15,300 nucleotides of DNA, taken from JAMBLL01 sp964387145 (GTDB taxonomy: Bacteria > Actinomycetota > Acidimicrobiia > Spongiisociales > UBA5794). The stretch covers positions 1 through 15,300 of the forward strand of contig CAYLVM010000055.1 in NCBI GenBank assembly GCA_964387145.1. The letters run 5' to 3'. The notes under the pieces were generated by a model that saw only the letters and a list, made by a program, of their open reading frames with translations, searched no databases and was not told the origin of the DNA. This document shows, one piece after another, positions 6,094-13,538 of the stretch (position 1 is the stretch's first letter; every line of letters begins with the position of its first letter). The position numbers and the translations under genes are program-made.

Positions 6094-6873
6094 ATGAGTA
6101 ACGCGACCGAGCACGAAGTGATCACAGACCGGCCCCCTGCGCCGAAAACGGGTCGCGTTACGAAGATCATCAGGACGATCGGATGGACGAGTATCGGCCT
6201 CGGCCTCTTCCTGGTCGGCTTCGTCGTCCATCAACTGTTCATCACGACGTACTTCGCTCAACAGAACAACGAGACACTCAAGGTCGAAGCAGCCGAGTAC
6301 TTCGAGGAAGTCACGATCTCCGAAGTCGAGTACGTAGCGCCGGGTGCACCCGACGTCACCGACCCACAAGACCCCACTGCTCCGGTCGAGCCGACGGTTC
6401 CCGAAGAGCCCAAGACGTTGCTCGTCGAAGAGGCGCCCCAGCAAGGTGAAGCGTTCGCCATCATCCGGATCCCGTCGATCGAGAGGCTCGCTGAAGGCTG
6501 GACCGTTGTCGAGGGCGTCTCGAGGGCCGACCTCAAGAACGGTGTCGGGCACATGCCCTCGACTCCGTTGCCCGGTCAGCCCGGCAACGCCGTGCTTCCG
6601 GGGCACCGAACGACGTACGGTGCCCCGTTCCACGAACTCGATGAGCTCGAGGTCGGCGACATCATCGAGGTCGAAACTGCCATCGGCCTCAACATCTATG
6701 AGGTCAGGGAGTCGATCATCGTGCGCCCGACCGAGATATGGGTCACGAACCCGCGTCCGGGATCGTGGATCACCCTCTCTACCTGCAATCCAAGGTTCTC
6801 ATCGAGGGAGAGACTCATCATCTTTGCGGAACTCGTCTCAGGCCCTAACTACGACGTGATCTACAACTCATGA
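6094..6873 (+). CDS. Class E-like sortase
   Basis: A 259-residue sortase, a membrane-bound transpeptidase that cuts secreted proteins at a C-terminal sorting signal and joins them to the cell wall. The cytoplasmic N-terminus (1-25) is followed by one membrane helix (about 30-52), an extracellular linker with an acidic Pro-rich stretch (about 82-106), and the sortase fold (about 118-250). The catalytic triad is visible: His171 in LPGHRTTYG, Cys231 in TLSTCNPRFSSRER, and Arg240 (or Arg238). Class E is inferred from the motif and from its place between crgA and trpG, where Streptomyces has its class E sortases. No protein with a sorting signal is encoded in this window. The stop overlaps the next start (ATGA). 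Confidence 0.93.
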   Translation: MSNATEHEVITDRPPAPKTGRVTKIIRTIGWTSIGLGLFLVGFVVHQLFITTYFAQQNNETLKVEAAEYFEEVTISEVEYVAPGAPDVTDPQDPTAPVEPTVPEEPKTLLVEEAPQQGEAFAIIRIPSIERLAEGWTVVEGVSRADLKNGVGHMPSTPLPGQPGNAVLPGHRTTYGAPFHELDELEVGDIIEVETAIGLNIYEVRESIIVRPTEIWVTNPRPGSWITLSTCNPRFSSRERLIIFAELVSGPNYDVIYNS

Positions 6874-7016
6874 AACAGGCATTCCTGAAACTTCCCGGCC
6901 CGATACCTGTGAAGGTCGTTCTCGCGGTCATCATCGTGGTCGTCGCACTCTTCGTGCTCAACGCCGTCTATAACTGGATGGGGAATTTCCTGGATTCGGG
7001 TGGCACCATCTCGTGA
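6870..7016 (+). CDS. 48-residue single-helix membrane protein, unknown
   Basis: A short gene sits exactly between the sortase and trpG. Its ATG at 6870 overlaps the sortase stop, and its TGA at 7014-7016 overlaps the trpG GTG. The product starts MKQAFLKLPGPIPVKV, has one hydrophobic helix (about 14-34, mostly Val/Ile/Leu/Ala) and ends in a short hydrophilic tail. The basic N-terminus predicts an inside-start orientation. There is no cleavage site, so it should remain a membrane anchor. Overlap at both ends argues strongly that it is translated. It may assist the sortase, or it may serve mainly to carry ribosomes to trpG. No family is recognised. Confidence 0.72.
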   Translation: MKQAFLKLPGPIPVKVVLAVIIVVVALFVLNAVYNWMGNFLDSGGTIS

Positions 7017-7573
7017 GGGTGCTGATCATCGACAACTACGACTCGTTCACGTACAACCTCGCGCAGTACCTCGGGGAGCTCGGAGCCGAGCCGCTCGTGT
7101 ACCGAAATGATGTACTTCCGCCATCGGAGGCCGCGAGTCTGACTCCAACACACCTCGTGATCTCTCCTGGTCCTGGTCGTCCAGAGTCTTCGGGCTACTC
7201 GGTCGAGTACCTCGAGACGCTCGGATCGGAGATCCCGACGCTCGGTGTATGCCTCGGCCTCCAGGCAGCCGTCGTCGCGTTCGGAGGGTCGGTCGGTCAT
7301 GCTCCAGAACCGAGACATGGCAAGACATCACCCATCGCCCATGACGGCCGCGGGATCTTCGATGGCCTCGACAACCCGTTCGATGCGACCCGATATCACT
7401 CGCTTGCCGCGATAGATGTGCCCGCGGTCCTCCTCGAAACGGCGCACTCGGACGACGGTGTCCTCCAGGGTGTTCGGCACAAGGAACTTCCCATCGAAGC
7501 GGTGCAGTTCCATCCCGAGAGCATCATGACGACCCAGGGCAAGGCGTTGCTCGCGAACTTCCTTGCGATGTGA
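7013..7573 (+). CDS. trpG: Anthranilate/aminodeoxychorismate synthase glutamine amidotransferase subunit
   Basis: A 186-residue class I glutamine amidotransferase that releases ammonia from glutamine for anthranilate synthase (tryptophan) or aminodeoxychorismate synthase (folate). It starts MRVLIIDNYDSFTYNL, carries SPGPGRPE, nucleophile Cys80 in LGVCLGLQA, TRYHSL, and His167/Glu169 in VQFHPES, so the catalytic triad is complete. One oddity is that the usual CLGHQ motif reads CLGLQ here (Leu83 for His). The GTG start overlaps the stop of the 48-residue gene. No trpE or pabB is nearby, as is also true in mycobacteria, where trpG lies beside pknB. It may serve both pathways. Confidence 0.94.
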   Translation: MRVLIIDNYDSFTYNLAQYLGELGAEPLVYRNDVLPPSEAASLTPTHLVISPGPGRPESSGYSVEYLETLGSEIPTLGVCLGLQAAVVAFGGSVGHAPEPRHGKTSPIAHDGRGIFDGLDNPFDATRYHSLAAIDVPAVLLETAHSDDGVLQGVRHKELPIEAVQFHPESIMTTQGKALLANFLAM

Positions 7574-7581
7574 CGGACGTC

Positions 7582-8394
7582 TCACGGAGTAGAAAGAACG
7601 ACGATCAGCCCCTCTTCGGCGAGCGTCTCGAGCACCGTCGAGATCTCTTCGTCGGTGCGGCCCAGTGAACGGCCCATGGTCCAGAGATCGTCACCCCGGA
7701 CATGGGCGCGAACGAGAGCTCCGCGGAGTTCACGGTTGGATCCCTTGAAGGTGCCCTGTTTCGGTGGGGCCAGGTAGGCGCTGGGGTCCGTGCACCACGG
7801 AGCGACGGGGCATCCATCACACGTCGGGTTGCGGGGGCGGCAGATCGTTGCGCCCAGGTCCATCATCGCCTGGTTCCAGTCACCTGCCGGACGGCCAACG
7901 AGGCTGTTCGCTACCTCGATGAGGTTATCTCCTTCGAGTATCGTCCCGGTCCAGCGGCTCAAGACGCGCCGGACGTTCGTATCGATCGCCGGGGTGTCGT
8001 AGCCGAAGGCGATCGAGGAGATAGCTGCACTCGTATAGGGCCCGATGCCGGGGAGCTGTCGAAGCTCCGCTGGTGTGGTCGGCCATCCAGACTCCACGAT
8101 GATCCGGGCCGATTCGACGAGGCGGATCGCCCGAGCGTTGTAGCCGAGGCCCGACCACGCCTCGACGACGTCCACAGTGTCTGCCTCTGCAAGGTGTTCG
8201 ATCGTCGGCCACTGATCGATGAAGTGCTCGAACTTCGGGATGACACGATCCACCTGGGTCTGTTGGAGCATCACCTCCGATATGAGCGTGACGTAGGGGC
8301 CACCTACATCCCTCCACGGCAGCCGACGACCATGGTCGCCGTACCAGGAGAGGAGCGACGCGTTTCGCGAAGATGTCGACGTGTCAGGCGTCAC
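7582..8394 (-). CDS. mutY: A/G-specific adenine glycosylase (MutY)
   Basis: A 270-residue helix-hairpin-helix-GPD DNA glycosylase that removes adenine opposite 8-oxoguanine. Visible features are LPWR, catalytic Glu40 in SEVMLQQTQ, the hairpin LPGIGPYTSAA (114-124), catalytic Asp138 in AIDTNVRR, and a [4Fe-4S] cluster loop Cys185-x6-Cys192-x2-Cys195-x5-Cys201. After the cluster only about 70 residues remain. They look like a small winged-helix-type tail rather than the larger NUDIX-like domain that bigger MutY proteins use to read 8-oxoguanine, so target choice may differ. The GTG start overlaps the pknB stop, so it is the last gene of the pknB transcript. It ends eight bases from trpG, tail to tail. 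Confidence 0.92.
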   Translation of the reverse strand: MTPDTSTSSRNASLLSWYGDHGRRLPWRDVGGPYVTLISEVMLQQTQVDRVIPKFEHFIDQWPTIEHLAEADTVDVVEAWSGLGYNARAIRLVESARIIVESGWPTTPAELRQLPGIGPYTSAAISSIAFGYDTPAIDTNVRRVLSRWTGTILEGDNLIEVANSLVGRPAGDWNQAMMDLGATICRPRNPTCDGCPVAPWCTDPSAYLAPPKQGTFKGSNRELRGALVRAHVRGDDLWTMGRSLGRTDEEISTVLETLAEEGLIVVLSTP

Positions 8395-10679
8395 GGAGCG
8401 ACGTAGACGACGACGCCAACGTCGGTGCCCTGAGGAACCGAGGTACCTGCAGCAGGGTCTTGCGACGCGATCGTGTCGATGAGCGCTGCCTCGGTGGTCT
8501 CGATCGTCCCGGTCTGGGTGACCGCCCCGAGACCGATGCTCGTTGCCAACGCCTGTGCATCGGTGACGGTCATCCCGCTGAAGTCGGGTACATCGGGTTG
8601 GTAGAGATAGATCGTCACCTGGACGAAGCTGCCTTCGTCCACGACTGTCTCGGCGACAGGGTCTTGCGATGCAACCGTTCCATCGAGACTCTGATCGTTC
8701 GTCACCGTCGTACCAAGGAGGTCGACGTTGAGCCCAACTGCTGCTGTGGTGTCCTGGGCTTGTGTGATCGTCATCGAGGTGAGATCCGGCACCGTGACCT
8801 GCTGAACGACTCCTAGTTTCACGGTCACCTCGGAACCCACTTCCACGGTGGTGCCCGTAGCCGGTGCTTGCTCGGCGACCTTGCCGATGAGGCCCGAACT
8901 GATCGGGACCTCGACGGTGTCCGGGCTCACGACGATGAGGAGACCGAGATCGCCGAGGGCGCGGCGGGCCTGCTCTACCGACATGCCACTCAGATCGGGG
9001 ACATCGACTGGTTCTGGACCCTTGCTCACGATCACGAAGATCGTGGCATCTCTTGGCACCGTCTGGCCGGCCGCCGGGTTGGTTTCGATCACAAAGCCCG
9101 TCAGGACATCGAGGGAGAACTCCTCTTGCGTCTCGATGTTGGTGAACCCTGCCCTGGTGAGTTCGAGGACGGCGGTATCGGCAGTCTTGCCGGAAACGCT
9201 TGGCACCTGTATCGACGACGGACCGCTCGAGACAACGAGATCGACTGCGGTCTCGGGGGGTGCGGTGGTTCCACCCGACGGTGTCTGTGCGATGACGATG
9301 TTCTCATCGGTGTCTTCGGTGAAGACATACTCGATCTTGCCTATCACGAAGCCCTGCGACTCGATACGGGTTATGGCGACGTCCCTGTTCTCTCCGATGA
9401 GGTTCGGGATCCCGAACGTCTCGGGTCCTGTGGAGACGACGACGGTGACGAAGCTCCCCGGTTCGAGTTCGGTGTCGGCCGGTGGCTCGGTACGGATGAC
9501 GAATCCGGTTTGGATCTCTTCGTGGGCCTCCCTGAGCTCCTTCACCTTGAGGTCGAGTTCCTGAAGATTGACGAAAGCATCCTGAGAAGGAAGGCCGGCA
9601 AGATCGGGGACGCTGACCGTGGACGCAACGGCATCTCCCCCGGAAAGGAGGCGGAGGAGCAGCCACAACCCAATGAGGAGTATGACTACCAGGCCTCCAA
9701 CGGCGAACCAGTACGACGTCTGAGATCGCTCATCTGCGGGAGCCTCGAACGTCTGGGTCGGTTGCACGCCACCCATCTGGGCCGGTACCGCTGCGGCCGG
9801 TGGGGGGATCATCGCTGTGGCGGCACCGGCCATGACCGCGGCCGCGGCGATCGGCTCGGACCCACCGAGGTATCGCATGAGATCGTCCCGGAACGCGTCG
9901 GCCGTCTGGTACCGGTTCGCTGGATCTTTCGCCATGGCGTGGGCAACGATCGCCGAGATCTCCGGTGGAACGTCGGGGTTCACTTGATCTGCAGTGGCAG
10001 CAGTCTCTGAAACGTGTTGATAGGCGACGGCGACGGGGCTGTCGCCGGTAAAAGGAGGTTTTCCGGCAAGGCTCTCGTACAGGACGATGCCGAGCGAGTA
10101 CACGTCGGAGCGTTCATCTGCGGGGAGGCCCTGTGCCTGTTCGGGGGAGAAGTATGTCGCTGTGCCGATGACGGCACCGGTTCGGGTCAGTTCCTCGGAG
10201 TCGTCGAGGGCACGCGCGATGCCGAAGTCGGTGACCTTCACTGCCCCGTCGGCAGTGATCATGATGTTCCCCGGCTTGACGTCTCGGTGGTAGACACCGT
10301 GCTGGTGAGCAATAGAGAGGGCAGCCGCTGTCTCAGCCGCTATCTCGGCAGCTCGACGGGGGAGAAGAGCGCCTTCGCTCTTGAGGATCTGGCGGAGGGT
10401 GCGGCCCCGGATGAGCTCCATGACCATGAAGTAGGTGCCGTTGTCCTTCCCCCAGTCGTAGATGGCAACGATGTTGGGGTGTGAGAGGTTTGCTGCCGCC
10501 TGAGCTTCTCTCCGGAACCGTGCAACGAACGCCTCATCCGACGCGAAGTTGGCATGCAGGACCTTGACGGCAACGGCGCGATTCAACAGAGTGTCTTCGG
10601 CCTCGAAGACGTCAGCCATCCCGCCTCGGGCGAGATGCTTGATGATCCGGTATCTGTCGGAGAGGACGCGATTTTCCAC
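8391..10679 (-). CDS. pknB: PASTA-domain serine/threonine protein kinase PknB
   Basis: A 762-residue transmembrane kinase. The cytoplasmic kinase domain (about 6-270) has RGGMADVF, Lys39 in VAVKVL, HRDVKPGN with Asp133, DFG with Asp151, and activation-loop threonines 165 and 167, matching the autophosphorylated pair of M. tuberculosis PknB. An Ala/Pro-rich juxtamembrane segment leads to one helix (about 325-345). The outside part holds six PASTA repeats of about 66-68 residues, against four in M. tuberculosis PknB; these bind peptidoglycan fragments. Start choice: GTG at 10679 gives the family-like MENRVLSDRY and has TACCCT seven bases upstream. A GTG at 10700 would add seven residues. The last bases overlap mutY. 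No pknA is present beside it. Confidence 0.93.
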   Translation of the reverse strand: MENRVLSDRYRIIKHLARGGMADVFEAEDTLLNRAVAVKVLHANFASDEAFVARFRREAQAAANLSHPNIVAIYDWGKDNGTYFMVMELIRGRTLRQILKSEGALLPRRAAEIAAETAAALSIAHQHGVYHRDVKPGNIMITADGAVKVTDFGIARALDDSEELTRTGAVIGTATYFSPEQAQGLPADERSDVYSLGIVLYESLAGKPPFTGDSPVAVAYQHVSETAATADQVNPDVPPEISAIVAHAMAKDPANRYQTADAFRDDLMRYLGGSEPIAAAAVMAGAATAMIPPPAAAVPAQMGGVQPTQTFEAPADERSQTSYWFAVGGLVVILLIGLWLLLRLLSGGDAVASTVSVPDLAGLPSQDAFVNLQELDLKVKELREAHEEIQTGFVIRTEPPADTELEPGSFVTVVVSTGPETFGIPNLIGENRDVAITRIESQGFVIGKIEYVFTEDTDENIVIAQTPSGGTTAPPETAVDLVVSSGPSSIQVPSVSGKTADTAVLELTRAGFTNIETQEEFSLDVLTGFVIETNPAAGQTVPRDATIFVIVSKGPEPVDVPDLSGMSVEQARRALGDLGLLIVVSPDTVEVPISSGLIGKVAEQAPATGTTVEVGSEVTVKLGVVQQVTVPDLTSMTITQAQDTTAAVGLNVDLLGTTVTNDQSLDGTVASQDPVAETVVDEGSFVQVTIYLYQPDVPDFSGMTVTDAQALATSIGLGAVTQTGTIETTEAALIDTIASQDPAAGTSVPQGTDVGVVVYVAP

Positions 10680-10686
10680 GTATCGG

Positions 10687-10692
10687 AGGGTA
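10687..10692 (-). promoter_or_regulatory. Possible -10 box of pknB, leaderless
   Basis: On the minus strand TACCCT sits exactly seven bases before the GTG at 10679, the same spacing as in crgA. No ribosome site precedes either candidate start. This supports an internal promoter for pknB-mutY. If the GTG at 10700 is the real start, this box is coding. Confidence 0.4.
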
Positions 10693-10746
10693 CTTCCCAC
10701 TGAGGGATAGCCATGGGAACTCGAGCAGATACCAGATCACAGAACA

Positions 10747-10760
10747 CAGACCATCGTCTG
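10747..10760 (-). terminator. Small hairpin between pbpA and pknB
   Basis: CAGAC and GTCTG form a 5-bp stem with a 4-base loop, 20 bases after the pbpA stop. A direct repeat TCTGA-CG-TCTGA (plus strand, 10764-10775) lies between. The hairpin is weak and has no T run. It may reduce read-through before the internal pknB promoter. The whole 100-base gap holds no other gene. Confidence 0.3.
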
Positions 10761-10779
10761 GCATCTGACGTCTGAGGCC

Positions 10780-12246
10780 TTATCTGTCGAAGAACTCGGC
10801 AAGGACCTTCTGTGCAATCGGGGCAGCGACGCTTCCGCCCGTTGCCGTCTCACCGAAGTCGCCTCCGGACTCCACGACGACGGCGATCGCGATGGATGCG
10901 TCGTCCGGCCCGGCCTCGACGGGTCCGAACCCGATGAACCACGCATGGGGTGGTCGTTCGCTCATTTCAGCGGTGCCCGTCTTGCCAGCGATTCGTACAC
11001 CGGGAACGGCAGCGTTCGTAGCGGTTCCCGAGATCACGACCTGTTCCATCATGTCCGCGAGGACGGCGGCGGTCGCTGGACTCATGGCTCGCTTCCAGCG
11101 TTCAGGTGCCGTCACCTGCTCGATCGTTCCATCTGAAGTAAAGACGTCCGTGACCAGGTATGGCTTCATGATCGTTCCACCATTGGCTACGGCGGCGGCC
11201 GACAGGGCCATGAGGAGGGGGGTTGCCTGTACATCGCGCTGGCCGATGGCGCTCTGTGCCGTGGCGGGAGGATTGTTCTCGATCGATCCCTGGCCGGGAA
11301 AGAACGATGTCAGTACCCCAAGATCGAACGGCACCTCTCTGTTGAAGCCGAACTTGGTGGCGGTCGTCCCCAGGTCGTCCCCACCGATATCCATGCCGAG
11401 CTGGCCGAAGACCGTGTTACACGACCTGATGAACCCGATCTTGAGGGTGACGGAGTTCCCGTCGTTGCACACCTTTCCATCGAAGTTCGCAATGGTGGAG
11501 GTGCTGCCGGGCAAGATGAGTTCCACGGGGTCGTCGAACGCGGTCGAGGGGCTCACGACACCGAAATCGAGGCCACTCGCCGCCGTGATCACCTTGAAAA
11601 CGGATCCTGGTGCGTACGTCTCGTCGATCGCCCGATTCCGGAGTGGTTCGTCGGGGTCGGCCTCGAGGGCGTTGCCCGCCTCACCGGCATCGGAGCTGAT
11701 CAACGTGTTCGGATCGAAGCTCGGGTAGCTCACCATGGCGAGGATCGCCCCGGTAGCAGGATCGATGACGACGATCGCCCCGTTCTGGTCGCCCAGGGCA
11801 TCTGCCGCAACGCTCTGGAGTTGGTGGTCGATCGTCACGGTGATCCCACGAGGCCTGGTGTCACCACCGAGGAGACCGTTCAGGACCCCTGAGATCGTTG
11901 CGTCGCGATCAGAGACGAGTTCGTTGGACCACACCGATTCGAGGCCACGGGTACCGAAGAGGACCGATGTGTAGCCGACGGTGTGTGCGTACAGGTCTCC
12001 CTGTGGGTAGGTGCGCTCATAGAGCTTCGGATCGTCCGGTGAGGGTGTCGACACGGCGAGGAGGACCTGGTCGGATGTCACGATCGGTCCGCGTTCTCGG
12101 CCGGTCCGCGACGCAGCGACACGGGTGTTGCGGGCATCGTCACGGTACTGGGGGCCTTTGACAACCTGGATGTAGGTCACGGCTACAACGAGGAGGAGAA
12201 ACGCCCCGAAGATGGCGTACGCCGCGCGACGCAGAGCGGTGTTCAC
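10780..12246 (-). CDS. pbpA: Penicillin-binding protein PbpA (class B transpeptidase)
   Basis: A 488-residue class B penicillin-binding protein that cross-links peptidoglycan in elongation or division. A short cytoplasmic start and one membrane helix (about 8-28) precede the dimerisation domain and the transpeptidase domain. All three active-site motifs are present: Ser215-x2-Lys218 in PGSVFK, Ser275-Cys276-Asn277 in RSCNT, and Lys422-Thr423-Gly424 in AGKTGTAE. The GTG start overlaps the rodA stop by four bases, matching its pairing with a SEDS glycosyltransferase. After its stop there is a 100-base gap before pknB. In mycobacteria PknB-type kinases phosphorylate PbpA; no such site can be pointed to here. 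Confidence 0.96.
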   Translation of the reverse strand: MNTALRRAAYAIFGAFLLLVVAVTYIQVVKGPQYRDDARNTRVAASRTGRERGPIVTSDQVLLAVSTPSPDDPKLYERTYPQGDLYAHTVGYTSVLFGTRGLESVWSNELVSDRDATISGVLNGLLGGDTRPRGITVTIDHQLQSVAADALGDQNGAIVVIDPATGAILAMVSYPSFDPNTLISSDAGEAGNALEADPDEPLRNRAIDETYAPGSVFKVITAASGLDFGVVSPSTAFDDPVELILPGSTSTIANFDGKVCNDGNSVTLKIGFIRSCNTVFGQLGMDIGGDDLGTTATKFGFNREVPFDLGVLTSFFPGQGSIENNPPATAQSAIGQRDVQATPLLMALSAAAVANGGTIMKPYLVTDVFTSDGTIEQVTAPERWKRAMSPATAAVLADMMEQVVISGTATNAAVPGVRIAGKTGTAEMSERPPHAWFIGFGPVEAGPDDASIAIAVVVESGGDFGETATGGSVAAPIAQKVLAEFFDR

Positions 12247-13538
12247 GCTCTCTCCTCATGGGAGATGCGGAGGAGAAGCGCAAGAATCGTCATGCTCGCG
12301 AGGAGCGAAGAACCACCGTAGGACATGAACGGCAGGGTGATGCCGGTGACGGGGAGCAGTCGAACGACACCTCCGATGATGATGATGGCCTGGAGGGCCA
12401 TCACGATCGCAAGTCCTCCGGCAAGGTACTTTCGGAACCGGTCACGAGCACGAATCGCGATGCCGAACGCGGCGGCGATGAGGAGGGCGAAACCAGCGAT
12501 GATCGCAAGGGACCCTGCGAATCCCATCTCCTCTGCGATCGCAGCGAAGATGAAATCGGTCGTTGCTGCAGGTATGAGATCGGGGCGGCCGAGACCGATC
12601 CCCGATCCGGTCAGGCTTCCCGAACCCATGGCGAAGAGCCCCTGGACCGTCTGGTACCCCGCATCTGAGAAGTACTCGAACGGGTTGATCCACGCCTGGA
12701 TACGGCGCTGGACGTGACCGAACACGTTGTACGCAAGGACGCCTGCGGCCAGAGTCATCACCGCACCGGCGATCACGTAGAACGAGCGGCTGGTGGCGAT
12801 GTAGAGCATGCCGATGAACAACGCGAACAGCAACAGAGACGCCCCGAGGTCACGTTGATAGATGAGCACGACGAAAGCGACGGCGGCAGCGATCATGACG
12901 GGCCCGAGGTGGCGCGGCTCTGGGATCTTGAACGGTCCGATCTTACGATCGACCACCGACATCGCATTGGCGTTCTCGGCGAGATACGACGCAAGGAAGA
13001 CGGTGATCAGCACCTTGGCGATCTCTCCCGGCTGGAAACTCAGCGTACGAGCGGTGCCGGGCACGACGACTTGAACCCACAGGCGGGAGCCGTTGATGGT
13101 TGCCCCGTGCAGGATCCAGGAGTCCGGGAGCAAGGGGAGGAGGAGGAGAGCGACACCCACAGCGAGGGCCAGATATCGGTACTTGCGAAGCACTTCGACA
13201 CCGGTGTCTGCGAGAAGGAGGAGGGTCCCCGCAGCGGCAGCTGCTGCGATGAGGAGCGACCATCTTTGGATAGCTGCGAGGTCGCCGTTGATGCGATAGA
13301 TCTCCGTGAATCCAACGGCGGACAGGAAGGCAGCGGTCGGTATCAACAGGCTTGATGCACCCGGGGCCCAGCGACGAACAGCGAGGTGGACGCCACCGAA
13401 GGAAGCGAGGAACGTGAGGAGCGTGACCGCAACCTGTGCGTCGAGCCAGTTCCCCCGGGTGAACTCGACGATGGCGACGCCGAGCGCGGCCAAGATGGAT
13501 GCTGCGATGATGAGGCCAGCTTCGGCCCGCCGCGTCAT
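12243..13538 (-). CDS. rodA: SEDS-family peptidoglycan glycosyltransferase RodA
   Basis: A 431-residue polytopic membrane protein of the RodA/FtsW/SpoVE family with about ten or more helices. It polymerises lipid II into glycan strands and works with the class B PBP encoded next. The conserved catalytic Asp230 is in LIYQRDLGASLLL. Other family marks are NGSRLW, FQPGEIAKV, TDFIFAAIAEEMGF and the C-terminal LPFMSYGGSS. I start at the ATG at 13538, because it overlaps the pstP stop as ATGA. An in-frame start 25 codons upstream would give a very basic, unlikely extension. The stop overlaps pbpA. Confidence 0.95.
   Translation of the reverse strand: MTRRAEAGLIIAASILAALGVAIVEFTRGNWLDAQVAVTLLTFLASFGGVHLAVRRWAPGASSLLIPTAAFLSAVGFTEIYRINGDLAAIQRWSLLIAAAAAAGTLLLLADTGVEVLRKYRYLALAVGVALLLLPLLPDSWILHGATINGSRLWVQVVVPGTARTLSFQPGEIAKVLITVFLASYLAENANAMSVVDRKIGPFKIPEPRHLGPVMIAAAVAFVVLIYQRDLGASLLLFALFIGMLYIATSRSFYVIAGAVMTLAAGVLAYNVFGHVQRRIQAWINPFEYFSDAGYQTVQGLFAMGSGSLTGSGIGLGRPDLIPAATTDFIFAAIAEEMGFAGSLAIIAGFALLIAAAFGIAIRARDRFRKYLAGGLAIVMALQAIIIIGGVVRLLPVTGITLPFMSYGGSSLLASMTILALLLRISHEERA

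Noticed and set aside
5917..6633. 238-codon minus-strand frame opposite the sortase
   Set aside because: Antisense to the sortase and overlapping the crgA start; no family features.
8400..9600. Repeated DNA in the 3' part of pknB as a repeat array
   Set aside because: The periodicity of about 200 bases is the set of diverged PASTA domains; the DNA copies are not near-identical.
8868..10010. 380-codon plus-strand frame opposite pknB
   Set aside because: It lies antisense to a clearly conserved kinase, is highly charged with no recognisable domain, and reflects high-GC codon bias.
10892..11728. 278-codon plus-strand frame opposite pbpA
   Set aside because: Shadow of the transpeptidase gene; no motif or ribosome site of its own.
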